Part shown: in pieces, positions 8,245 through 13,713 of the stretch
Layout of the letters: every line of letters begins with the position of its first letter
How positions within the stretch are numbered: the stretch's first letter is position 1
Assembly (NCBI GenBank): GCA_035622995.1
Contig: DASPUI010000198.1
Location: 1-18,707, forward strand
Direction of reading: 5' to 3'
From: DASPUI01 sp035622995
Lineage (GTDB): Bacteria; Verrucomicrobiota; Verrucomicrobiia; Chthoniobacterales; UBA10450
DNA length: 18,707 nucleotides
Position numbers and translations under genes: made by a program
The notes under the pieces: generated by a model
What the model was told of the DNA's origin: nothing
Seen by the model: only the letters and a program-made list of their open reading frames with translations
Database searches by the model: none

Positions 8245-8456
8245 CAGCGCCGAAATATCGATATGAGCAAACTTATTACCACGCTGATGATGATGCAGGT
8301 GACGATCGGAAAATAAAAAGCTGAGTTGCCCCGCTCGATTCGGATATCCCCGGGCAGCCGGCCTAACCATCTCGGCACGAAGCCCGTCCAGAGAATTAAA
8401 CCGACAATTGCAACGGCCAGGCCGATGACCACCAGGATTTTGCCAAGCTCATTCAC
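8244..8456 (-). CDS. DUF2905 family small membrane protein
   Basis: The 70-aa protein has two hydrophobic helices, about residues 6-26 and 48-67, around a central WLGRLPGDIRIERGNSAFYFP stretch, the hallmark of DUF2905 proteins, which are usually 65-75 aa. The function of the family is unknown. Start is GTG at 8456; a GTGA/ATG cluster occurs there, but only the GTG is in frame. No good ribosome-binding site is visible. It is the first gene of a minus-strand unit that continues with the uracil-DNA glycosylase-like, ThuA-like, pepF and TPR genes. Its promoter should lie in the 50-bp divergent gap before dnaJ. Confidence 0.87.
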   Translation of the reverse strand: MNELGKILVVIGLAVAIVGLILWTGFVPRWLGRLPGDIRIERGNSAFYFPIVTCIIISVVISLLISIFRR

Positions 8457-8506
8457 GCAGCGAGAAGGTTGCGCTGATTGCTCAGACGCACAAGGTTGAG
8501 AGCGAA

Positions 8507-9460
8507 ATGGCGGTCCAGTTTAGAGATTATTACGAAACTCTGGGCGTTTCCAAGACGGCGACGGAGGACGAGATCCGAAGCGCGTTTCGAAAACTCGCGC
8601 GCAAATATCATCCTGACGTCGCGAAAGATAAGAAGACGGCTGAAGAGAAATTCAAGCAGATCAACGAAGCTTACGAGGTATTGAGCGATCCGGAGAAACG
8701 CAACAAATACGACCAGCTAGGCGCAAACTGGAACCAGCCAGGCGGATTCCAACCGCCGCCGGATTGGGGAGCGCAACAGCCGGGCGGCGGATTCTATCAA
8801 TGGGGCGGCGATAACGGGGGCGTTCAGTTTGAATTTGGTGGCACCGGCTTCAGTGATTTCTTCGAAGCCTTCTTTGGTGGCGGCCGCGGCCGCTCGGCTT
8901 TTGGCGGATTTGGTGGGCGTGAGGCAACTACCGCGCGCGGCGCGGATGTCGAAGCGGACATTATGGTCACATTGGAAGAAGCACTTCAGGGATCGACGAG
9001 AACGGTTTCGTTACGCCGCGCTGGCTCAAACAAAGTCGAAAACTACCAGGTTAAGATTCCGCGCGGTGTCCACGAGGGGCAGCGAATCCGGCTCGCTGGG
9101 CAAGGCGAAGCCGGTGCGCGCGGTGGTCAAAGCGGCGATCTTTTTCTGCGGGTGCGCCTGGCAAAACATCCCGAGTTTAATGTCGAAGGAAGCGACTTGA
9201 TCCACGAAGTAAAGATCGCCCCATGGCAGGCAGTCCTGGGGATGGAGCTAAAAGTTCCAACTCTGGAAGGGAACGTTCGATTGAAAATTCCAAGCGGCAC
9301 CCAGGGCGGACAACGTTTTCGTCTGCGCGAGCGTGGTCTCCCCGGCATCTCCGGCAAACGCGGCGATCTCTACGTCGTGGTCCAGCTCCAAGTTCCGAAG
9401 AAATTGTCCGAGCGCGAACGCCAGATCTGGAATGAGCTCGCCAAACTGCACGGCGCCTAG
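8507..9460 (+). CDS. cbpA: DnaJ-class co-chaperone, CbpA type (no zinc finger)
   Basis: The 317-aa protein has an N-terminal J domain (residues 6-70) with the HPD motif at 35-37 that stimulates DnaK ATPase activity. A Gly/Phe-rich linker follows (about 74-137, including FFGGGRGRSAFGGFGG), then a two-lobed C-terminal substrate-binding region (about 144-298) with VKIPRGVHEGQRIRLAGQG and LKIPSGTQGGQRFRLRERG. The CxxCxGxG zinc-finger repeats of true DnaJ are missing, which places it in the CbpA/DjlA-like type II group. The cbpM regulator gene that often accompanies cbpA is not next to it. ATG 8507 has GAGAG just upstream. It is divergent from the DUF2905 unit and is followed after 110 bp by rpiB. 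Confidence 0.94.
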   Translation: MAVQFRDYYETLGVSKTATEDEIRSAFRKLARKYHPDVAKDKKTAEEKFKQINEAYEVLSDPEKRNKYDQLGANWNQPGGFQPPPDWGAQQPGGGFYQWGGDNGGVQFEFGGTGFSDFFEAFFGGGRGRSAFGGFGGREATTARGADVEADIMVTLEEALQGSTRTVSLRRAGSNKVENYQVKIPRGVHEGQRIRLAGQGEAGARGGQSGDLFLRVRLAKHPEFNVEGSDLIHEVKIAPWQAVLGMELKVPTLEGNVRLKIPSGTQGGQRFRLRERGLPGISGKRGDLYVVVQLQVPKKLSERERQIWNELAKLHGA

Positions 9461-9510
9461 CTTGCCATGTCGACCACCATCGAGACATCACTTGCTATTT
9501 TGCCATTTTT

Positions 9511-9537
9511 TTTAACAGGTTTAACAGATTAACAATT
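9511..9537. repeat. Three imperfect tandem 9-mers upstream of rpiB
   Basis: TTTAACAGG, TTTAACAGA and TTAACAATT follow one another directly after a run of T in the dnaJ-rpiB gap. The regular 9-bp phase in an AT-rich patch could be an operator array or part of a degraded intergenic repeat. No regulator is known for it, and the run of T before it lacks a convincing hairpin, so I do not call a terminator here. Confidence 0.4.
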
Positions 9538-9538
9538 G

Positions 9539-9567
9539 GAGATCCCTCGACTCCGCTCGGAATGACA
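9539..9567. repeat. Possible dispersed intergenic repeat (CCCTCGACTCCGCTCGG type)
   Basis: The stretch around CCCTCGACTCCGCTCGG followed by AATGACA resembles a short sequence I know to recur between genes in several environmental bacterial genomes. Only one copy occurs in this window, so repetition itself is not shown here. Its GGAA (9559-9562) lies 8 nt before the rpiB ATG and is the only apparent ribosome-binding site of that gene. Confidence 0.35.
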
Positions 9568-9570
9568 TAA

Positions 9571-10002
9571 ATGAAAATATCACTCGGCACCGACCACGCC
9601 GGATTCCGATACAAAGAGAAAGTGAAGCAATTGCTCGGTGAGCTGGGCCATGAGGCAAAAGACTTCGGCACTTTCAGTGAGGAGCCGGTTGATTATCCGC
9701 TTTTCATCCGCCCGGCCGCCGAAGCGGTCGCACGCGGCGAATGCGACCGCGGAATCGTCTTTGGCGGTTCGGGCAATGGCGAAGCGATGACTGCCAACAA
9801 GGTGCACGGCGTCCGCTGCGCCCTCTGCTGGAATGAAGAATCAGCGCGACTTTCACGGCAGCACAACGATGCCAATGTTCTCTCAATTGGCGAAAGAATG
9901 ATTCCGGAAGATTTCGCTCTGAAAATCGTCCGTATTTGGCTGGACACGGCCTTCGACGGCGGCCGCCACGAAAAACGAGTGGCAATGCTGAATGCAATGT
10001 GA
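9571..10002 (+). CDS. rpiB: Ribose-5-phosphate isomerase B (RpiB/LacA/LacB family)
   Basis: The 143-aa protein interconverts ribose 5-phosphate and ribulose 5-phosphate in the pentose phosphate pathway. It begins MKISLGTDHAGF, with Asp8 and His9 of the phosphate and sugar site, and has GGSGNGEAMTANKVHGVRCAL at about 65-85. The cysteine that is the catalytic base in E. coli RpiB is replaced by serine in GGSGNGE, while Glu71 lines up with the catalytic glutamate of the Mycobacterium tuberculosis enzyme, so this is the actinobacterial-like subtype. LSRQHNDANVLSIGERM (94-110) is the second conserved block. GGAA 8 nt before ATG 9571 serves as the ribosome-binding site. The gene ends 4 bp before the convergent UbiA-type gene. 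Confidence 0.95.
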   Translation: MKISLGTDHAGFRYKEKVKQLLGELGHEAKDFGTFSEEPVDYPLFIRPAAEAVARGECDRGIVFGGSGNGEAMTANKVHGVRCALCWNEESARLSRQHNDANVLSIGERMIPEDFALKIVRIWLDTAFDGGRHEKRVAMLNAM

Positions 10003-10006
10003 CCCG

Positions 10007-10876
10007 CTAAACTAACCGATCCAGGCAAACGGCGATCAGAAAGAGCGCGCTGACGACGGCGTTGCTTTGAAAAAAAGCGCGATTGATTCCGGAAATATCC
10101 AGGCGACTCGCGCTGCGATGTTCGAAAAAAAGCGCGGCTAGCACAAATGGCATAACTGAAAAGTAAAGCCATCCGAGTTTGGCCACAAAACCAAACCCAA
10201 CCAGCGCGACGAACATCGCTGCGTGCAAAAGCTGAGCGAGGCGCAAACTACGCGCGATCCCCATCCGAACGGCAAGAGAATGTAGATTTTCGCGCCGGTC
10301 GAAGTCGTAATCCTGCGTGGCATAAATCAAGTCAAAACCGGCAACCCAGCACACAACTCCAGCTCCCAGTACGATCGGTGCAAGATCGATTTGCCCGGTT
10401 TGTGCAATCCAAGCCCCTACCGGCGAAATGCCCAGGGCAATACCAAGGAAGAAATGGGTGAACGCGGTGAATCGTTTCGTTACCGAATAAAGAAAAACGC
10501 AAGCCAGCGCGAGCGGCGCGAGCCGGAGCGTCAGACCATTAATCAACGCGGCCGCACCAAGAAATACAACTGAGCTAAGCAGAAGCATGATTACGACGGT
10601 GGTTTTTGGGACAAGCAGGTGCCGCGAAGCTGTTCGTGGATTGCGTTGATCGAGCGACCAGTCCGCCAGCCGGTTAAAAAGCATCGCAGCCGTTCGAGCC
10701 GAAACCATGCAAATTAAGACCAAGACCAAGACGCGCACTGATGGCCAACCGTCAGCAGAAACAATCAACGAACCCAACGCGAAAGGGAGCGCAAAGACTG
10801 TGTGGGAAAACCGTATTAACCGACAAAAACCGCTCAAGGTTTGGGTATCCCGCATTTCGCGCGTTTCAGGATGCAT
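10007..10876 (-). CDS. UbiA-family prenyltransferase, likely menaquinone (MqnP-type) pathway
   Basis: The 289-aa protein has about eight to nine hydrophobic helices and both aspartate-rich motifs of UbiA enzymes: NRLADWSLD (68-76) and DLIYATQDYDFD (182-193), which bind Mg2+-diphosphate of the polyprenyl donor. The N-terminal IRFSHTVFALPFALGS (21-36) and RNPRTASRHL (78-87) match the group often labelled putative 4-hydroxybenzoate polyprenyltransferase (TIGR01475-like). In organisms without ubiquinone these act in futalosine-pathway menaquinone synthesis (MqnP). That role is inference from the family, since no other quinone gene lies in the window. Start ATG 10876 is the longest option; ATG at codon 8 (10855) is also possible, and neither has a strong ribosome-binding site. 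Confidence 0.88.
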   Translation of the reverse strand: MHPETREMRDTQTLSGFCRLIRFSHTVFALPFALGSLIVSADGWPSVRVLVLVLICMVSARTAAMLFNRLADWSLDQRNPRTASRHLLVPKTTVVIMLLLSSVVFLGAAALINGLTLRLAPLALACVFLYSVTKRFTAFTHFFLGIALGISPVGAWIAQTGQIDLAPIVLGAGVVCWVAGFDLIYATQDYDFDRRENLHSLAVRMGIARSLRLAQLLHAAMFVALVGFGFVAKLGWLYFSVMPFVLAALFFEHRSASRLDISGINRAFFQSNAVVSALFLIAVCLDRLV

Positions 10877-10967
10877 CAGAAGTGAGTGAATCGAACCGCT
10901 AAAATCGGGACCGGAGCAAGTTCTAACATGGTCGGAACCGGGGTAATTGGGATTAAAGATCGAGCGG

Positions 10968-10983
10968 TGGCATTTTAGCTGCT
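10968..10983 (+). promoter_or_regulatory. Candidate sigma-54-like -24/-12 promoter of pilC
   Basis: TGGCATTTTAGCTGCT has GG (10969-10970) and GC (10981-10982) separated by exactly 10 bases and matches 9 of 12 informative positions of TGGCAC-G-N4-TTGCW. Transcription would begin near 10994, leaving a leader of about 15 nt before ATG 11009. A sigma-70-like TATAAT at 10992-10997 is a competing candidate, but it has no good -35 box and would give a nearly leaderless mRNA. No Shine-Dalgarno sequence precedes the ATG. Confidence 0.3.
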
Positions 10984-11008
10984 ATATGCACTATAATTAC
11001 CATATTTA

Positions 11009-12235
11009 ATGATAACCTTCTCCTATCAAGCTCGCGATTCCCACGGTAAAATTGTCTCCGGTATTCAGGATGCCTTGAACGAAGACAACGCCGTCACCAG
11101 TCTCATGAACCGGGGCCTGATGGTCCTGTCTCTGCAAAAGAAGGCAGCGGCCACCCGCTCCAAAAAAAGAATTTGGTCGGTCAAAGAAACCGATCTCGTC
11201 CTCTTCACTCGCCAGCTGGCGACCATGATCGAGGCTGGCATCTCTCTCGTACAAGCGCTGACTGCCCTTTACGAACAGAGCGACCCCAAACGCCAACGCA
11301 ACCTCCGCTGCGTCATCAGTGACGTCACAACGCGAGTCCAGGGGGGCGAAACCTTTCACGATTCCATTGCCAAACATCCGCGTGTTTTCAATCGTTTGTT
11401 TGTCAGCATGGTAAAAGCGGGCGAGGCCGGCGGCTTGCTCGCGGAGATTCTCGACCGGCTTGCCGGTTTTCTCGAAGCCAGCGCGCGCCTGCGCAAGAAA
11501 GTCAAGTCGGCGATGACCTATCCGGTGATCGTGGTCTGCATCGCCCTTGCGATCACGACATTCCTGCTCGTCAAAGTGGTGCCCATCTTCGGCGAAATCT
11601 TCAAAGACTTTGGCGCGAAGCTGCCTGCGCCCACACAATTCTTGATCGATGTCAGCGATTTCATCAGGAGCGAATGGTATTTCCTCGTGCTTGGTATCGG
11701 CGCAGCCATTTTCGGCGCGCGCACATTCCTTCGTTCGAAGCGGGGTAAACAACTCTTCGACCGGTGGCAGCTGAAACTGCCCATCTTCGGACCGCTCTCG
11801 ACGAAAATCTGCATGTCGCGTTTTTCGCGCACGTTTGCACAGCTCATTCGAAGCGGCGTGCCAATTCTCGAAGTTCTGGACATTGTCGGTGCTTCATCCG
11901 GAAATCATGTCATTGAAACGAGTGTTCGTGCAGTCGCTCAAGACGTTGAGATCGGTGATAACCTCTCGATAGCGCTTTCGAAGCGGTCGATTTTTCCGCC
12001 AATGCTTTTGCGCATGGTCGCGGCCGGCGAAGCTACCGGTAAAATCGACGCTATGCTCGAAAAAATGGCCGATTTCTGGGATGAGGAAATCGAAGCAATG
12101 CTCGACGCCCTTACTTCATTGATCGAGCCGCTGCTGATCGTCTTTCTCGGCGTAATCGTCGGCGGCATCGTCATTGCGATGTTCCTGCCAATCTTCAAAC
12201 TGAACGAAATAGTCTCTCAGAACAAGAGCAACTAG
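11009..12235 (+). CDS. pilC: Type IV pilus/type II secretion inner-membrane platform protein, PilC/GspF family
   Basis: The 408-aa protein has the normal PilC length and layout: an N-terminal FSYQARDSHGKIVSGIQDA start (4-22), a first T2SSF domain (about 63-187), a central membrane pair (about 171-191 and 223-240), a second T2SSF domain (about 270-393) and a C-terminal helix (372-394). Repeated family signatures include FTRQLATMIEAGISL (66-80) with its counterpart FSRTFAQLIRSGVPI (272-286), and MVKAGEAGGLL (134-144) with MVAAGEATGKI (336-346). PilC is the membrane platform turned or driven by the PilB ATPase during pilin assembly. ATG 11009 gives the conserved N-terminus. The gene is alone on the plus strand, ends at a strong terminator and converges on the pilB-mglB operon. 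From sequence alone PilC and GspF cannot be separated with certainty. Confidence 0.94.
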   Translation: MITFSYQARDSHGKIVSGIQDALNEDNAVTSLMNRGLMVLSLQKKAAATRSKKRIWSVKETDLVLFTRQLATMIEAGISLVQALTALYEQSDPKRQRNLRCVISDVTTRVQGGETFHDSIAKHPRVFNRLFVSMVKAGEAGGLLAEILDRLAGFLEASARLRKKVKSAMTYPVIVVCIALAITTFLLVKVVPIFGEIFKDFGAKLPAPTQFLIDVSDFIRSEWYFLVLGIGAAIFGARTFLRSKRGKQLFDRWQLKLPIFGPLSTKICMSRFSRTFAQLIRSGVPILEVLDIVGASSGNHVIETSVRAVAQDVEIGDNLSIALSKRSIFPPMLLRMVAAGEATGKIDAMLEKMADFWDEEIEAMLDALTSLIEPLLIVFLGVIVGGIVIAMFLPIFKLNEIVSQNKSN

Positions 12236-12256
12236 GGAGAAGCTCGCAGACAGGTG

Positions 12257-12291
12257 GGGGCGGACCCGCAAGGGTTCGCCCCTTTGCTTTT
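12257..12291 (+). terminator. Rho-independent terminator of pilC
   Basis: The arms GGGGCGGACCC (12257-12267) and GGGTTCGCCCC (12272-12282) pair over 11 bp, with a single G-U wobble, around a GCAA tetraloop, followed by TTTGCTTTT. It starts 21 bp after the pilC stop. The minus strand lacks a T-tract after the stem, so it works for the plus strand only. Confidence 0.85.
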
Positions 12292-12293
12292 CG

Positions 12294-12530
12294 TCAGGAT
12301 CGACTGGTTGCCGCAGAAGTCTGGTGCGGCGTACGATCTTCAATTTTCGACTGCGCGTAGACGTAGAGTTCCCGATAAATCTGCTCGATCCCAGGACAGA
12401 GCTTCGAGCGTCATCGAGCGACCATCTGCACGACGCCGCGAAAATGCCACTTCACCAGCTCCAACCCACGCAGTTGCCGGCACCTGGTCTGGACTTCCCT
12501 GTTCAGAAACTTGACTACTGATGCAGTCAA
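12294..12530 (-). pseudogene. Possible decayed small gene, ORF split by an in-frame TGA
   Basis: In the gap between the pilC terminator and mglB, one minus-strand frame reads from a TTG at 12530 through LTASVVKFLNREVQ and LRGLELVKWHFRGVVQMVAR to a TGA (12413-12411). It then continues in the same frame with RSKLCPGIEQIYRELYVYAQ and SKIEDRTPHQ to a second TGA (12296-12294). Both halves have protein-like composition and many G/C third bases, and the total is 77 sense codons. No ATG or clear ribosome-binding site is seen, and the frame is closed by TAG just upstream of the TTG. It may be a decayed gene, a gene with UGA readthrough, or chance. I recognise no family. Confidence 0.35.
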
Positions 12531-12533
12531 GTT
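12508..12533. repeat. Perfect 9-bp inverted repeat with 8-nt loop
   Basis: AACTTGACT (12508-12516) and AGTCAAGTT (12525-12533) are perfect complements around an 8-nt loop, 26 bp beyond the mglB stop on the minus strand. No T-tract follows on either strand, so it is not a standard intrinsic terminator. It could protect the 3' end of the pilB-mglB mRNA or bind a dimeric protein. It also covers the TTG of the split ORF. Confidence 0.5.
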
Positions 12534-12559
12534 GGCCGAAGACTAATAACGGAGATTCG

Positions 12560-13045
12560 TTAGGACATCGCCGCCGGACTATGATCGGCGAAGATCGGTG
12601 CAGCCGAGATATCTTTCGCGGTCAAAGTCAATCCGTGGCTGTTGCGCTGCAAGGATTTTAGAATTTGCGCGACGTTTTGAGCGGTCGACGCGGAGTAAAA
12701 TCGAACCAGACCGACCGTTGTGCGCGAGCCAAAAACGGTGATCATCATCGTGTCGTCATCAATCGAGTTCATGAACATGTGTCGCTGGTTGCCCTGATGG
12801 TAAAGCGCGTTGAACTCAGCTTCGCCGATGCGCCGTGCCAGCTCTCGAGTCGCGGCAAACGAACCAGCTGCCAGCGCTGCGATAATGGTAACGTCCGTCA
12901 CATCCACATTACCGTATTGCGAAATGACGTTGCCGCCGCGATCGACGACTACCGTGAGCTCGGCTTCAGTTTTTTTTAAAAACTCGCCCAGCACTCCATC
13001 GAGCATCGCCACATCTTCAATGGTCAGAACAGGAATCGCGTTCAT
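12560..13045 (-). CDS. mglB: MglB-like roadblock/LC7 protein, partner and GAP of MglA
   Basis: The 161-aa protein is about the length of Myxococcus MglB (159 aa) and follows its layout: LTVVVDRGGNVISQYG (30-45), ALAAGSFAATRELARRIGE (57-75), EFNALYHQG (77-85), then ITVFGSRTTVGLVRFY (102-117) and a helical C-terminus. In Myxococcus a dimer of MglB binds MglA, stimulates GTP hydrolysis and marks the lagging cell pole. The start ATG (13045) overlaps the mglA stop by 4 nt, in keeping with a fixed ratio of the two products. It is the last gene of the pilB operon. The C-terminal 25 residues lack clear similarity and may be flexible. Confidence 0.88.
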   Translation of the reverse strand: MNAIPVLTIEDVAMLDGVLGEFLKKTEAELTVVVDRGGNVISQYGNVDVTDVTIIAALAAGSFAATRELARRIGEAEFNALYHQGNQRHMFMNSIDDDTMMITVFGSRTTVGLVRFYSASTAQNVAQILKSLQRNSHGLTLTAKDISAAPIFADHSPAAMS

Positions 13046-13713
13046 CTCGGCGCGTTCTCTTGTTGCGGCAAAGGCGTATCCGCAGGAATCGCTACCGCCA
13101 CTGGCGTCGCTCGCGGCACATCGCCTTGCTTGCTGAACTTGTGCAGCAAAATTTGCGAGACTGCGTTCAACGTCGCGAAAACGTTCTTCCCCGTGCTCGA
13201 GATCGTTTCAAAGCTTTGTAACCGTCTCTTTCGGTTGTTAAGAACATATTCCATGTAGTTGATCGGGGCGATGTTCGGCAGATCGCGCTTGTTGTACTCA
13301 AGCACCAAAGGCACCTCGTCGATTGACATGTTTTGAGCGGCGAGATTCTCGGCAAGATTGTGGAAGCTTTCGACGTTCTCTTCCATTTTCTCCCATTGCG
13401 AATCGGCCACAAAAACAATCCCATCGACACTTCGTAGAACGAGTTGCCGAGTGGCGTTATAAATCACCTGACCAGGCACAGTGTAGAGCTGAAACTTGGT
13501 AACAAATCCTTTGATCACGACCGCGTTCAGCGGAAGAAAATCGAAGAACAACGTCCGCTCGGCGGCGGTCGCAAGCGAAACCAGGTCGCCGCGATTGCTC
13601 GGGTTAATCCGCTGGTGGATGTAATTGAGATTGGTCGTTTTCCCGCACAGCGCCGGTCCGTAATAGACGATCTTAAACTGAATCTCGCGGCTGGCGTAAT
13701 TAATGATCGACAT
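13042..13713 (-). CDS. mglA: MglA-like small Ras-type GTPase (polarity switch)
   Basis: The 223-aa protein lines up along its length with Myxococcus MglA (195 aa): MSIINYASREIQFKIVYYGP at the start, P-loop GPALCGKTT (19-27), RTLFFDFLP (53-61), the modified G3 motif TVPGQ (78-82) lacking the usual Asp, and the G4 motif NKRD (141-144). Arg53 and Gln82, both involved in hydrolysis in MglA, are kept, but Gly21 of the P-loop (Ras Gly12) is Ala. A Pro/Ala-rich tail of about 25 residues follows the G domain. MglA-GTP sets the leading pole and promotes pilus activity in Myxococcus. I choose ATG 13713, which gives the family N-terminus; the frame is open to 13842, but that part lies in the upstream gene. 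The first 14 nt overlap the end of that gene, and the stop overlaps mglB. Confidence 0.92.
   Translation of the reverse strand: MSIINYASREIQFKIVYYGPALCGKTTNLNYIHQRINPSNRGDLVSLATAAERTLFFDFLPLNAVVIKGFVTKFQLYTVPGQVIYNATRQLVLRSVDGIVFVADSQWEKMEENVESFHNLAENLAAQNMSIDEVPLVLEYNKRDLPNIAPINYMEYVLNNRKRRLQSFETISSTGKNVFATLNAVSQILLHKFSKQGDVPRATPVAVAIPADTPLPQQENAPR

Noticed and set aside
9462..9513. Possible terminator of dnaJ (run of eight T near 9506-9513)
   Set aside because: Only a short 5-bp stem with a long loop can be drawn well upstream of the T-run, which is not enough for an intrinsic terminator.
10992..10997. TATAAT box as the pilC promoter
   Set aside because: No -35 hexamer at a suitable distance, and the transcript would start only about 5 nt before the ATG. 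It is kept only as an alternative within the sigma-54-like entry.
11006..11752. Minus-strand open frame of 248 codons opposite pilC
   Set aside because: pilC is unmistakable on the plus strand with two T2SSF domains; the antisense product is composed of reverse-complement bias only.
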